64,000 nucleotides of DNA from Bradyrhizobium sp. 138 (GTDB lineage Bacteria > Pseudomonadota > Alphaproteobacteria > Rhizobiales > Xanthobacteraceae). The translations under genes were made by a program, and so were the position numbers. Positions 1 to 8,979 of this stretch are shown one piece after another. Location: positions 310,001-374,000 of the forward strand of contig NZ_JADPKT010000033.1 of the NCBI RefSeq assembly GCF_023074075.1. Reading direction: 5' to 3'. The notes beneath the pieces are model-generated. The model ran no database searches and was not told where the DNA came from. It saw only the letters and a program-made list of their open reading frames with translations. The number at the start of each line of letters is the position of its first letter. The first letter of the stretch is position 1.

Positions 1-495
1 GCCCGCTCCGCGGACGTCGCCCCTGAAGCCTGCTGCAGCACTCCCGTCGTCGCCGACCGGTCCGAGCTTTATGCTGCCGTTGTTGATGGTGTCACCTTCC
101 ACGACAAAGGACGACTCCCGACCGAGCGCAATCGTCGCATCCGCATCGACGATCAGGCTGCCGACATCAACATTGACGCTGGTCGTGACAACATAGGATC
201 CCGGCGCGTCGATGAAGGCGGCGGACCCGGCGTCCGGAATGCCCGCACTCCAGTTCGCAGCGACGTTCCAATAGCCGCCGCTGGAAGCGATCCAATGCGT
301 CTCACTGACCCTGGAACGCGACGGCCCGGCCACCGCCCGCAGATCGGACACCTGCCGGGCGGCCAGATCGCGGCTCCAGGACGCAGTCCAATGGGAGGCA
401 CCCGGCAGAAGCAAATCAATCTGGCTGAAATCACTCTCTTCCGAGAGGAGAGGCCTTGCTGCTCGATAAAAAACGCTCGCCTTTTGATTTATCAT
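1..495 (-). CDS. Beta-repeat surface/adhesin-like protein, 3' part outside window
   Basis: This open frame runs leftward from an ATG at 495 and is still open at base 1, so only the first 165 residues are visible. After about 75 polar residues it enters a stretch with GYWNVAANWSAGIP, PGSYVVTTSVNVDVGSLIVDADATI and a following Ser/Gly-rich beta pattern. The order 'W-x-x-x-x-x-W-x-x-G-x-P-x-x-x-x-A-x-I' is typical of the beta-helical repeat proteins exported by rhizobia and related bacteria (autotransporter-like or RTX-like adhesins). No signal peptide is evident at the N terminus, which fits type I secretion, but this is inference. It lies downstream of the rhamnose genes in the same direction, after an AT-rich gap, so it may be a matrix or surface partner of the polysaccharide. 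Confidence 0.7.
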   Translation of the reverse strand, partial: MINQKASVFYRAARPLLSEESDFSQIDLLLPGASHWTASWSRDLAARQVSDLRAVAGPSRSRVSETHWIASSGGYWNVAANWSAGIPDAGSAAFIDAPGSYVVTTSVNVDVGSLIVDADATIALGRESSFVVEGDTINNGSIKLGPVGDDGSAAAGFRGDVRGAG

Positions 496-581
496 GGCCA
501 GCCTCAAAATCCGCGAGGGAAGAATTTAAATTAAAAAAATCGCACCGGTCAATTAATTAAAATAGTAATATCACATTTAAT
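496..581. promoter_or_regulatory. AT-rich intergenic segment between rfbA and the surface protein
   Basis: These 86 bases are strongly AT-rich (runs such as aatttaaattaaaaaaat and aattaattaaaatag) in a GC-rich region. The segment probably holds the promoter of the leftward surface-protein gene and the end of the rfb transcript. No clear hexamer pair was assigned. Confidence 0.4.
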
Positions 582-1484
582 TTAAACGTCGATTGCGGCG
601 CCGGTAGGGGGTGCAGGCAGCCGCAGGATCTCATTGAGATACCTGCCGTATCCGCTTTTCTCGAGCGGCTGAATCAGCCCGCGAAGCTGATCTTGATCGA
701 TGAATCCCTGCCGGAAGGCGACCTCCTCAAGACAAGCCACCTTCATGCCCTGGCGCTTTTCTAGCGTCTGGACGAACGTCCCTGCATCGATAAGCGACTC
801 GACAGTGCCCGTATCCAACCATGCTAATCCCCGCCCCATGCGCTCGACGTGCAGAGCGCCGGCCGCGAGATAGCGCATTTGCAGATCAGTAATCTCGAGC
901 TCTCCCCGCGGCGACGGCTCGACCCGGCGGGCATATCGCACGACCCGGCTGTCGAAAAAATAGAGACCGGTGATGGCCCAGTTCGATGTCGGCTTGCTAG
1001 GCTTCTCCTCGATTCGCAGCGGGCGGTCCGCCTCGTCGAACGTAACGACGCCGTATCGTTCGGGATCGCGTACGTGATACGCGAACACGGTTGCGCCTTC
1101 CTCGCGGGCAGCGGCCTTGGCGAGTAGCTCGCTCAATCCGCCGCCGAAAAAGATATTGTCTCCGAGTACCATTGCGACGCGATCGGTTCCGATGAAATCG
1201 GCACCTACGATGAACGCTTCCGCAAGCCCGCCGGGACGGGGTTGTTCCGCATAGCTGAGCCGAATCCCCCACTGACTTCCATTCCCGAGCAATCGTTCAA
1301 ACTGGGACCGATCTGCCGGGGTCGTGATCACCAGGATCTCGCGGATTCCTGCCAGCATCAGCGTCGACAGCGGGTAGTAGATCATCGGCTTGTCATAGAC
1401 GGGCAGCAATTGCTTGCTGACCACACGCGTGATCGGATAGAGCCGCGTTCCGCTGCCTCCAGCCAGGACGATTCCCTTCAGCAT
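582..1484 (-). CDS. rfbA: Glucose-1-phosphate thymidylyltransferase
   Basis: RfbA/RmlA makes dTDP-glucose from dTTP and glucose-1-phosphate, the first step towards dTDP-L-rhamnose. The 300-residue product has the nucleotide-binding loop LAGGSGTRL near residues 7-15, K24 in the [11 protein letters not shown] segment and the [10 protein letters not shown] motif near residue 110, and its length is normal for the family. The frame is open further upstream, but the ATG at 1484 is preferred because it begins the conserved [10 protein letters not shown] and is preceded by AAAAGGAGACACCG, a good ribosome site. It is the last gene of the leftward rfbCBDA operon. Its first 92 bases lie inside the 3' end of rfbD. 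Confidence 0.95.
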   Translation of the reverse strand: MLKGIVLAGGSGTRLYPITRVVSKQLLPVYDKPMIYYPLSTLMLAGIREILVITTPADRSQFERLLGNGSQWGIRLSYAEQPRPGGLAEAFIVGADFIGTDRVAMVLGDNIFFGGGLSELLAKAAAREEGATVFAYHVRDPERYGVVTFDEADRPLRIEEKPSKPTSNWAITGLYFFDSRVVRYARRVEPSPRGELEITDLQMRYLAAGALHVERMGRGLAWLDTGTVESLIDAGTFVQTLEKRQGMKVACLEEVAFRQGFIDQDQLRGLIQPLEKSGYGRYLNEILRLPAPPTGAAIDV

Positions 1485-2382
1485 CGGTGTCTCCTTTTCC
1501 GACAAGTTGGTCGAGGCAGGTTTCGAGAGAGTGGCGCCAGGTCGGCAATCGAATTCCAAACACGCTCTCCGCTTTGGATGAGTCCAGGCGTGAGTTTAGG
1601 GGCCTGCGCGCAGCGCAGGGATACTGCTCGGTCGTGATCGCTTCCAGCGCCGGCGGCCGCACTCCACGACGGGATAAACCATCGAAGATTGCCTCCGCAA
1701 AGCCGTGCCAGCTCGTTGTTCCCTGACCGGCGAGATGAAATATTCCCGCTGCGGTGCGGCGGTCATCGGTGAGCGAGCGCTCGGCAATCTTCAGAAGCGC
1801 CGCGGCCAGCTCCGCTGCTGAAGTCGGGCTTCCGTGTTGGTCGCAAACGACCTTCACGATCGGTCGCGTTTCGGCCAGCCGTAACATGGTCCGAACGAAG
1901 TTGCTGCCTGTTGGGCTGTAGATCCAAGAAGATCTGACGACGGTCGCGAGCGGATGCGCTGCCAAAACGGCCGCCTCGCCGGCCAGCTTTGATGCACCGT
2001 ATGCGTTCAGCGGCGCCGGCACGTCGGCTTCGTCGTAAGCCTCACGCTTGGCACCGTCAAAGACATAATCCGTCGACAAATGCACAAATGGAATGTTTCT
2101 CTGCCATGCGACATCCGCTAATGCAGCCGCACCATCGCGGTTGATACTGAAGGCTTTTCCAACTTCAGACTCTGCCCCATCCACAGCCGTATAAGCAGCG
2201 GCATTAATGATCATGCAGGGGGCGATCGAGGCGACCGTCCTGTCGATCCCGTCTCGGACTTCTAGGTCGAGCTCCTTGCGTCCGAGGGCCAATGCAGACA
2301 GGCCGCGAAGAGCAGCGAGATCACGAAGGCGGCTGCCTAACTGGCCATTTCGACCAACGATCAGAATCGGTCGTTCGATCAT
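1393..2382 (-). CDS. rfbD: dTDP-4-dehydrorhamnose reductase
   Basis: RfbD/RmlD reduces dTDP-4-keto-L-rhamnose to dTDP-L-rhamnose, the last step of the pathway. Visible features are the Rossmann loop VGRNGQLG (residues 9-16), LSTDYVFDG near residue 100, and the YGASKLAGE catalytic Tyr/Lys segment. The ATG at 2382 follows GAGGTTGCC and begins with [10 protein letters not shown]. The product is 329 aa, about 30 residues longer than usual; the extra tail from about residue 298 on is poorly conserved in character and overlaps the start of rfbA by 92 nt. Either the stop codon has been lost or there is a frameshift near 1490. The gene is 7 nt downstream of rfbB. Confidence 0.93.
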   Translation of the reverse strand: MIERPILIVGRNGQLGSRLRDLAALRGLSALALGRKELDLEVRDGIDRTVASIAPCMIINAAAYTAVDGAESEVGKAFSINRDGAAALADVAWQRNIPFVHLSTDYVFDGAKREAYDEADVPAPLNAYGASKLAGEAAVLAAHPLATVVRSSWIYSPTGSNFVRTMLRLAETRPIVKVVCDQHGSPTSAAELAAALLKIAERSLTDDRRTAAGIFHLAGQGTTSWHGFAEAIFDGLSRRGVRPPALEAITTEQYPCAARRPLNSRLDSSKAESVFGIRLPTWRHSLETCLDQLVGKGDTDAEGNRPGWRQRNAALSDHACGQQAIAARL

Positions 2383-2389
2383 GGCAACC

Positions 2390-3448
2390 TCAGTGTCGAG
2401 TGGCTGGAAGACCAAGGCGCGCGCCGTCGTAGACCATATTGCGAGCCGGCGACCACCAGGCGCCGCTGGCCAGATACCATTCCACCGTGTCGGCGAGACC
2501 TTGTTCGAAGCTTCGGGTCGGCTGCCATCCCAGCTCGCTGCGAGCTTTCGACGCATCGATTGCGTAACGTGCGTCGTGCCCCGGACGGTCCGGCACAAAC
2601 GAGATCAATGATCGCCTCGCTGCCGGCCCTGGACGCAATCGATCAAGCACGTCACAGATCTGGGTGACTACCTCCAGGTTCGAGCGCTCACTGTCGCCGC
2701 CGAAATTGTACTTCTCTCCGGCCCTGCCCTCGAATAGCAGCCTGATCAGGCCTGCTGCGTGATCGTCGACATGAAGCCAATCGCGCACATTGCTGCCGTC
2801 GCCGTAGACCGGCAACGGCTTGTGCTCAAACGCGTTGAGAATCGTTAGCGGAATGAGCTTTTCCGGAAATTGGAATGGTCCGTAATTGTTCGAACAATTC
2901 GACACGATCACCGGCAAGCCATAAGTCTTATGCCAGGCGAGCGCGAGGTGGTCCGAGGCGGCCTTGCTCGCCGAATAAGGTGAGCTCGGCCGATAAGGGC
3001 TATCTTCCCGGAAGCAGTCCACCGGCCCCAATGAACCATAGACCTCGTCAGTCGACACGTGAATAAACCTGAACTTTCTCTGCCTCTGGCTTGAAAGCCC
3101 GTCGTAATATCGTCTGGCTATTTCCAGGAGAGTGTAGGTGCCGACGATGTTGGTACTAACGAATGTTGCCGATCCGGTAATCGACCGATCGACATGGCTC
3201 TCCGCTGCCAAGTGGATGACCGCACTTGGCTCCCACATGTAAAACAGACGAGTGATCGCTTCTTGATCGCAAATATCGTGCTGCTCAAATCGATAGCGGC
3301 TTGTACCGTCGATGGATGCCAGCGAGGCCAAATTGGCAGCATAGGTCAGTTTGTCGACATTGACGACCGAGACCCCGACCTCCGACACCAACTGTCGACA
3401 GACCGCAGACCCGATAAATCCCGCTCCGCCGGTCACCAGGACACGCAT
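2390..3448 (-). CDS. rfbB: dTDP-glucose 4,6-dehydratase
   Basis: RfbB/RmlB converts dTDP-glucose to dTDP-4-keto-6-deoxyglucose with bound NAD. The 352-residue protein starts [14 protein letters not shown], has [11 protein letters not shown], the [10 protein letters not shown] segment carrying the catalytic Thr-Asp-Glu, the Tyr/Lys pair in [10 protein letters not shown], and [14 protein letters not shown], all diagnostic of this enzyme. The ATG at 3448 is chosen over an in-frame one 30 bases upstream because it starts the conserved sequence and has AGAGGA upstream. It lies 10 nt after rfbC and 7 nt before rfbD, so the four genes form a tight operon. Confidence 0.96.
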   Translation of the reverse strand: MRVLVTGGAGFIGSAVCRQLVSEVGVSVVNVDKLTYAANLASLASIDGTSRYRFEQHDICDQEAITRLFYMWEPSAVIHLAAESHVDRSITGSATFVSTNIVGTYTLLEIARRYYDGLSSQRQRKFRFIHVSTDEVYGSLGPVDCFREDSPYRPSSPYSASKAASDHLALAWHKTYGLPVIVSNCSNNYGPFQFPEKLIPLTILNAFEHKPLPVYGDGSNVRDWLHVDDHAAGLIRLLFEGRAGEKYNFGGDSERSNLEVVTQICDVLDRLRPGPAARRSLISFVPDRPGHDARYAIDASKARSELGWQPTRSFEQGLADTVEWYLASGAWWSPARNMVYDGARLGLPATRH

Positions 3449-3458
3449 GCCACGTCCT

Positions 3459-4016
3459 CTATTCAAACACTGATGCAAGCTGGTCGAAGGTGGGGAGCGC
3501 TCGATCCTTCGGTGAGAGCTGGGCCGCCGAGGCCTTCACCGGCCATTCGATAGCCAATTCGGGATCCGCCCAATAGACACCGCCGTCGTGGTCCGGAGAA
3601 TAGACCTCGTCGACCTTGTAAAACACCGTGGTTTGAGGCTCGAGCGTGCAGAAGCCGTGAGCGAACCCTTTTGGAACGAGCAACTGCTCGTCATTTCCGC
3701 TATCCAGTTTGACCGAGACGTGCTTGCCGAACGTCGGCGACCGCCGCCGAAGATCGACCACCACATCAAGGATCGCTCCTCTCAACACGCGGACCAGCTT
3801 GGCCTGCGCGAAGGGAGGCCTCTGGAAGTGCAGTCCACGAACTGTCCCGACCCGCTCCGAGCAGGACTGATTGTCCTGGATGAAATCGTGAGGAATTCCC
3901 TTTTCGGCAAAATCCGAGCGGCGAAACGTCTCGCAAAAATAGCCCCGCGTATCGGAAAAGCGCTTCGATCGGACCAGCTTGACATCCGGAATCGCCAAAC
4001 TTCGCACTTCCAGCAT
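3459..4016 (-). CDS. rfbC: dTDP-4-dehydrorhamnose 3,5-epimerase
   Basis: RfbC/RmlC epimerises C3 and C5 of dTDP-4-keto-6-deoxyglucose. The 185-residue cupin protein has [35 protein letters not shown], and [12 protein letters not shown], which carry the substrate-binding Arg and the His/Asp pair. The ATG at 4016 ([10 protein letters not shown]) is used; the frame is open 35 codons upstream but that part does not resemble the family. It is the first gene of the rfbCBDA operon, and its promoter should lie in the AT-rich segment 4017-4310 shared with the divergent Wzc-like gene. Confidence 0.94.
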   Translation of the reverse strand: MLEVRSLAIPDVKLVRSKRFSDTRGYFCETFRRSDFAEKGIPHDFIQDNQSCSERVGTVRGLHFQRPPFAQAKLVRVLRGAILDVVVDLRRRSPTFGKHVSVKLDSGNDEQLLVPKGFAHGFCTLEPQTTVFYKVDEVYSPDHDGGVYWADPELAIEWPVKASAAQLSPKDRALPTFDQLASVFE

Positions 4017-4200
4017 GACCGCACGCTCCGATCGCGGCGCTATTGCCCGGACGTCGGCCTGATCTCCCCGATGCCTGCCCAACGGAGCAGCGGCGAACCA
4101 GGTCCGCCTCGCTCCGTTCACGAAAAATATCGGGTTTAATCCGACGCCAACCCTTCACGGAATTAATTATCTCGACAATTAATGCCTGAGCTCAATTTAA

Positions 4201-4229
4201 TTGGCAATACAAATTTTATCAGATATATT
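4201..4229 (+). promoter_or_regulatory. Sigma-70-like promoter of the Wzc-like gene
   Basis: TTGGCA (4201-4206) and TATATT (4224-4229) are separated by exactly 17 bases and each match the consensus at 5 of 6 positions. They lie about 80 bases before the ATG at 4311, in the AT-rich intergenic segment 4017-4310 divergent to rfbC. This is the best hexamer pair seen in the polysaccharide region. Confidence 0.6.
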
Positions 4230-4310
4230 ATTTTAAATGCGACCGCAGGTTCTAATCTCGCCTGCGCCCTTGTGCTCCCGCGCGATTGCCGACAGCGAGA
4301 AAATTGTCCG

Positions 4311-6644
4311 ATGCTTCAGACCAATACGCTCCAGACCGATGGGGCACGCCTGCCCTCCGCCATGCCGATGCAGTCGGATCGCCAAGACGCCGCGGGCATC
4401 GGCGAGCTCATTAAATTGGCGCTGGTCTTTATACGGCGGCAATACCTCGTCATCATTTTCACCATCGTCCTGGCAGGTGCCGTCAGCCTCATATACCTCC
4501 GACTGGTCTCGCCGGCCTATACGGCGCAGGTTCAGGTCCTGTTCGAAAATCCAAGGGCACAATTCCTCCAGAAGCAATCGCTTCTCTCCGAACCGATCGT
4601 CGACGTCACTCAGATCGAAACGCAGTTGCAGATCATCAAGTCGCAGGCAACCGCTGCGGCCGTGATCAAGCTGTTGAAATTGGGCGATCATCCGGATTTC
4701 AGAGAGACCCGGCCGCTGCAGTCCTGGCTATTGAGTTGGCTTCGACGATGGCGATCGAATCCGTCGGAAGCTGCGCAATCTGCCACGCCAGAGCAGCCCT
4801 CAGAAGCCATCATTGCGAGCTTTCTGGATCGCCTATCTGCAGGTCGGGTTGGCTATAGTCACGTTATTGAAGTCGCCTTCACCTCGAGCGACCCAGCGCT
4901 AGCCGCGGAAATCGCGAACGCGATTGCCAAAGCCTACATCAACGATCAGCTCGAGGCGAAGTTTGAAGCCAGCCGAACTGCAACAAGCTGGCTGCGGGAA
5001 CGCTTACGAAACCTCGGTGAGGAGGCGCTGACTGCCGAACGCGCCGTCGAGGCTTACAAATCTCAGAACAACATCGTTTCGCCGGGGGGAAAGCCGATCG
5101 ACGAGCAGCAGATCACCGAACTCAACACTCGGCTGGCTACCGCCCGCGCGCAGAGTTCGGAGGCTGCGGCCAAGCTGTCGCGCTACGAAACTCTCCTCGG
5201 CGCCGATCCGACAAAACCAGCCTCGATCGGCAATCTGGACGCCATCGGCTCCGACGCGATGAACAGTCCCATCATTACGTCTCTACGCCAGCAATATCTC
5301 GAACTTGCCAGGCGTGAGGCCGAGTTATCGGCACGCGTCGGGCGCGACCATCTGGCGGTCGTTAACGTCCGAAACAGGCTCCGTGAATTTCGCGTTTCCA
5401 TTCTAGACGAGGTTAAGAGACTTTCTGAGATCAGCCGCAGCGAAGCCGAACTCGCCAAGCAGCGGCAGCAAGAGATCGAAAAACGTCTGTCCGTGGCCAT
5501 CGCGCAGTCGCGCCTCACGAACTCGGCAGAGCTGACGATAAGAGATTTGGAAAGTCGGGCGAAAAGCCTGCGGGCCCTCTACGACACCTTCCTTCAGCAG
5601 TACATGGGCTCGACGCAGCAGGAGACCTTCCCTATCTCGGAAACCCGGGTCATCTTCCCCGCCTCCGCCGCTCAAACCAAGAGCAAACCCAAGACGAAGG
5701 TCGTGCTGAGTTTCGGTCTTCTGGGTGGCCTCGCGCTGGGACTACTCCTCGGTTTCGTGAGAGACGTAATGGACCGCGTTTTCCGTACGTCTTCCCAACT
5801 CGAGGCTGCGCTGGAACTGCCGTGCCTCTCTCTCGTTCCGATCCTGACCTTGCCCAAGCAGCAGAGGCCGTCGGCGCGGCTTCAACAGACGCAGGAAGAC
5901 TCGAACCAGCGAATACTTTCGGCCGCTCCGGACATTCATCGCGCCGTCGTAGGCATGCCTCTCTCTCGGTACACGGAGGCCATCCGTGCGATCAAGATTG
6001 CAATCGATCATAGCCCGGCGAAAACCCCCAACCAGGTGATTGGCGTGACGTCAGCTCTCCCAAATGAGGGCAAGACCACGATTGCTGCTTCCGTGGCGCA
6101 GCTCATCGGACACAGCGGGAAGAAGGTCATCATAGTGGACTGCGATCTCCGGAATCCATCGCTCTCGGCCCGTGTCGTCCCGAAGGCAGTGGATGGCATT
6201 ATTGAGGTCATGAACGGCGATCGCCCACTCGAGGAGGTCGTCTGGCGGGATCCGAGGACAAATCTTGCCGTTCTTCCGGCCGTTCAACGCGGCCCCGTGC
6301 TTCACTCGAGCGAACTTCTGTCCGACAGCTCGATATGCAAGCTCTTTGATCGACTGCGACAAAGCTATGATTACGTTATTGTCGATCTTCCTCCGCTGAG
6401 TCCGCTTGTCGACGTGCGGGTGACAGCGCCTCTCATTGATTGTTACGTTCTCGTCGTCGAATGGGGACGCACCAAGATCGAGGTCGTTCAGCATGCACTG
6501 CACACCGCCCCGACGATCTCGGACTCGCTGATCGGCGCTGTCCTGAACAAGACGGACATCAAGGCGATGGCGCGCTACGACACCCAGCGAAGCGACTATT
6601 ACGACGACAGTCACTACGTTCGTTATGGCCTTTCGAGCTCCTGA
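4311..6644 (+). CDS. Wzc-like polysaccharide chain-length regulator and tyrosine autokinase
   Basis: The 777-residue inner-membrane protein controls polymerisation and export of exopolysaccharide. It has a Wzz domain with a first membrane segment (about residues 47-66, VIIFTIVLAGAVSLIYL), a long periplasmic coiled coil, a second membrane segment (about 464-484), and a cytoplasmic BY-kinase domain. The kinase shows Walker A SALPNEGKTT near residue 582, Walker A' IIVDCDLRNP near 608, and Walker B VIVDLPPL near 690. The C terminus carries a tyrosine cluster (YDTQRSDYYDDSHYVRY), the expected autophosphorylation site. The frame opens at 4182, but ATG 4311 (MLQTNTLQ) lies downstream of the promoter and is preferred. 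The ribosome site is weak. It heads a rightward set with the next two genes. Confidence 0.9.
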   Translation: MLQTNTLQTDGARLPSAMPMQSDRQDAAGIGELIKLALVFIRRQYLVIIFTIVLAGAVSLIYLRLVSPAYTAQVQVLFENPRAQFLQKQSLLSEPIVDVTQIETQLQIIKSQATAAAVIKLLKLGDHPDFRETRPLQSWLLSWLRRWRSNPSEAAQSATPEQPSEAIIASFLDRLSAGRVGYSHVIEVAFTSSDPALAAEIANAIAKAYINDQLEAKFEASRTATSWLRERLRNLGEEALTAERAVEAYKSQNNIVSPGGKPIDEQQITELNTRLATARAQSSEAAAKLSRYETLLGADPTKPASIGNLDAIGSDAMNSPIITSLRQQYLELARREAELSARVGRDHLAVVNVRNRLREFRVSILDEVKRLSEISRSEAELAKQRQQEIEKRLSVAIAQSRLTNSAELTIRDLESRAKSLRALYDTFLQQYMGSTQQETFPISETRVIFPASAAQTKSKPKTKVVLSFGLLGGLALGLLLGFVRDVMDRVFRTSSQLEAALELPCLSLVPILTLPKQQRPSARLQQTQEDSNQRILSAAPDIHRAVVGMPLSRYTEAIRAIKIAIDHSPAKTPNQVIGVTSALPNEGKTTIAASVAQLIGHSGKKVIIVDCDLRNPSLSARVVPKAVDGIIEVMNGDRPLEEVVWRDPRTNLAVLPAVQRGPVLHSSELLSDSSICKLFDRLRQSYDYVIVDLPPLSPLVDVRVTAPLIDCYVLVVEWGRTKIEVVQHALHTAPTISDSLIGAVLNKTDIKAMARYDTQRSDYYDDSHYVRYGLSSS

Positions 6645-6738
6645 GCGGCCTGGCGCAATGCACCATCACGATTTGCGCATTGGACGGTCTGCCGATCTGA
6701 GCATCCGGAGGAACGCCACGCCAGAGAGGTGACTTAGT

Positions 6739-8838
6739 ATGCTCGTCAGGTTCCTGATGCTGGCACTCGTTGCGTCCGTCGCTGCAGCGTTCGCAATGCC
6801 CGAGATCTCGCTGCAACGAGCTCTATGCTCTGCTCTCCTCGCGACCGCGGTGCTGGCAGCCGCAGTCTTCGCCTCATCCTCAGCAATCGCGAGTCTGGTA
6901 CGACGGTCGGGATTCTTTCTCATCCTCATTCTCGCCGTACCGGCGATCTACATGGCCTTCCAACTCGTTCCAATGCCGATCCGCGGAATCGGCAATCCGA
7001 TATGGGAAACCGCGTCGGCCGCATTGAATGCCCCGCTCGCTGAACGGCTCACGGTGGACATCCATGCAACTGTGCAGGCATTCCTGCACTATAATGCTGC
7101 CGTCGCCCTCGCGCTCATCACGGCCATCGTCGCGCTGGACCGACAGCGCGCGTGGCAACTGCTCTCCATGCTGGTCTCGATCGCGACGGTCGTCAGTGCG
7201 TACCTGCTGTTGCGGCAGACGATCGGATCGAACGGTTTCTCGCGCGGCGGTACTGCCATCCTCGCCGTGACCGGCGCAGTCCCGGCTGTGCTAGGGCTGG
7301 TGCTGTCCGTAGCGATGATGGCCCGTGCATTCGAGGACCGCCGCCGTGTCAAGCAACGCTTGTTTCGAATAGCGACGACCCTGCCGTTCGCAATCCTCGC
7401 AACGTTTCTCTGTCTGTCGGCAATCCTCGTCAGCGGAGACGGGACGGGAACTGCCACAGCGGCATTGCTCGGAGTGGGGATCGTGCTCGCCGCGTTCGCG
7501 ATCCAGAACTGGTTCTCTGGAGTTTGGGGTATCGCGAGCGTCCTGGCCACGGCTGCAGTGTTGTTTCTGGCGGCCTTCACCCTCGTGCCAATTCGGCCTA
7601 ATGCCGATCTGACAGTCGCCCTGGCCGAGCACACCCCGGGGGCGACCGAGCGGATGTTGCAGGATGCCCGCTATGCCGGCTCCGGCGCGGGAACCTACGC
7701 AGCATTGCTACCAATCCATCGCGATATTGCCGCGCCGTTGTCACGAGAGCACCCGACGGCTGCCGCGGCCATCGCAATCGAGATGGGCCGCCCCTTTCTG
7801 TACGGCGTGTTGATCGTTGCGGTACTTGGCGCCGGGGCTTTGCTCAGATGCTCCCTGCGGCGAAGGCATGACTACGTCTACGCGGCCGCTGGCGCCGGCG
7901 CTGCGGCTTCGTTGGTTATGCTGGCCTTGGTCGAGGACGGCATTCTCGAGTTCGGCGCATCGCTGCTGGCTGCAGCGCTGTTCGGACTTGCGGTCGGTCA
8001 ACGCCAGCGTGATACAGGCGCTGCGACCGTGCAGTCGCGTTCAACGCGGCCCATAGGTGGACCGGATAGTCCAGGTCCAGCATGCGCGTCAAGACGCTCA
8101 GATGGGATCGGCAATGTAGCGATGCGTATTGGATTGGGCTCCATTGCAGTCGCGCTGATCGCGCAAACGGTCTGGCTGCTCGCTCAGCCGTCGTATCCTG
8201 GCGGCCTGCCGGTTGAAGCGCTCGCCGCCAATGATGGGTCACGCCAAGCGCTTCTGAGGGTGCCACCGCCGAATTCACTGCGCAGTGATGGCGATTTGCG
8301 GTCTGGCAGACTCGCTCCCACCCCACAACCGGCGGCCAATGGAGCGGCAGCCTCAAGACCGGAGTTCGGAGTCCATCCTGCCGCGCCGACTGTACTGGCA
8401 CAGGCACTGCGGTCCTCGCCATTACGAGGAGATCTTTGGCTCATGCTTGCGGCAGTGTCGAGGGAGCAAAGATCGGTCGAATACGACGTCGCGGCCTTGC
8501 TGAAACTCTCGTACTACACAGCCCCAAACGATTTGCCCCTGCTTCCGCTACGACTGACGCTCGCTCTCGGCGAGGCCTCGGTCGTCAGCGAGCCCGAATT
8601 GCGTGAACTGGTGCAGCGCGACGTCAAGATTGCCTTTGCTACGCAGCCCACTCTCCGACCCGCTCTCATTGCTGCTTATCAATCGGCGTCGGCTAATGGG
8701 AAGACCCTTGTGGATAGTCTGATATCGGAATGGGATTCAGCAGCAGCTCTTCAAAGCATGCGCAAGGAAATCCCGATTCCTTCGCCCGGATCGGATTTGC
8801 CTCTGCCGAACCGGGTCCCCGGCCGAGGGCCGCGGTAG
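6739..8838 (+). CDS. Polytopic membrane protein, O-antigen ligase-like
   Basis: The 699-residue protein has about eleven hydrophobic segments between residues 1 and 480 and a soluble C-terminal part (about 490-699) rich in Pro and Ala. A conserved-looking loop, YAGSGAGTYAALLPIHRDIA near residue 315, before a His-containing segment, resembles the periplasmic loop of WaaL/Wzy-type ligases and polymerases. It follows the Wzc-like gene by 94 bases, with GAGAGGTG before the ATG. Position between a chain-length regulator and a priming transferase supports a polymerase or ligase role for the exopolysaccharide, but sequence similarity is weak and the assignment is an inference from topology and neighbours. 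Confidence 0.6.
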   Translation: MLVRFLMLALVASVAAAFAMPEISLQRALCSALLATAVLAAAVFASSSAIASLVRRSGFFLILILAVPAIYMAFQLVPMPIRGIGNPIWETASAALNAPLAERLTVDIHATVQAFLHYNAAVALALITAIVALDRQRAWQLLSMLVSIATVVSAYLLLRQTIGSNGFSRGGTAILAVTGAVPAVLGLVLSVAMMARAFEDRRRVKQRLFRIATTLPFAILATFLCLSAILVSGDGTGTATAALLGVGIVLAAFAIQNWFSGVWGIASVLATAAVLFLAAFTLVPIRPNADLTVALAEHTPGATERMLQDARYAGSGAGTYAALLPIHRDIAAPLSREHPTAAAAIAIEMGRPFLYGVLIVAVLGAGALLRCSLRRRHDYVYAAAGAGAAASLVMLALVEDGILEFGASLLAAALFGLAVGQRQRDTGAATVQSRSTRPIGGPDSPGPACASRRSDGIGNVAMRIGLGSIAVALIAQTVWLLAQPSYPGGLPVEALAANDGSRQALLRVPPPNSLRSDGDLRSGRLAPTPQPAANGAAASRPEFGVHPAAPTVLAQALRSSPLRGDLWLMLAAVSREQRSVEYDVAALLKLSYYTAPNDLPLLPLRLTLALGEASVVSEPELRELVQRDVKIAFATQPTLRPALIAAYQSASANGKTLVDSLISEWDSAAALQSMRKEIPIPSPGSDLPLPNRVPGRGPR

Positions 8839-8979
8839 TTCCCAAGCTTGTTCCGATGCAATAAGCAGGCCGCCTGCGTACGGGACAAAAGCGGCAAATG
8901 GCAACATTTAAATTGCTAGTTTTATCTTGATATATTCAATAAATTAATAATACATTAAATGCCGCTCTCAGGTGCCGCC
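8839..8979. promoter_or_regulatory. AT-rich leader before the priming transferase
   Basis: From 8897 on, the segment is strongly AT-rich. TTGATA (8927-8932) and TACATT (8951-8956), spaced 18 bases, could be a promoter for the sugar transferase. It would start transcription close to 8963, which favours the ATG at 8980 over the one at 8959. Confidence 0.35.

Noticed and set aside
2597..3448. Extra N-terminal extensions of rfb genes in the open frames
   Set aside because: The open frames extend upstream of rfbA, rfbB, rfbC and rfbD, but conserved start sequences and ribosome sites favour the shorter proteins.
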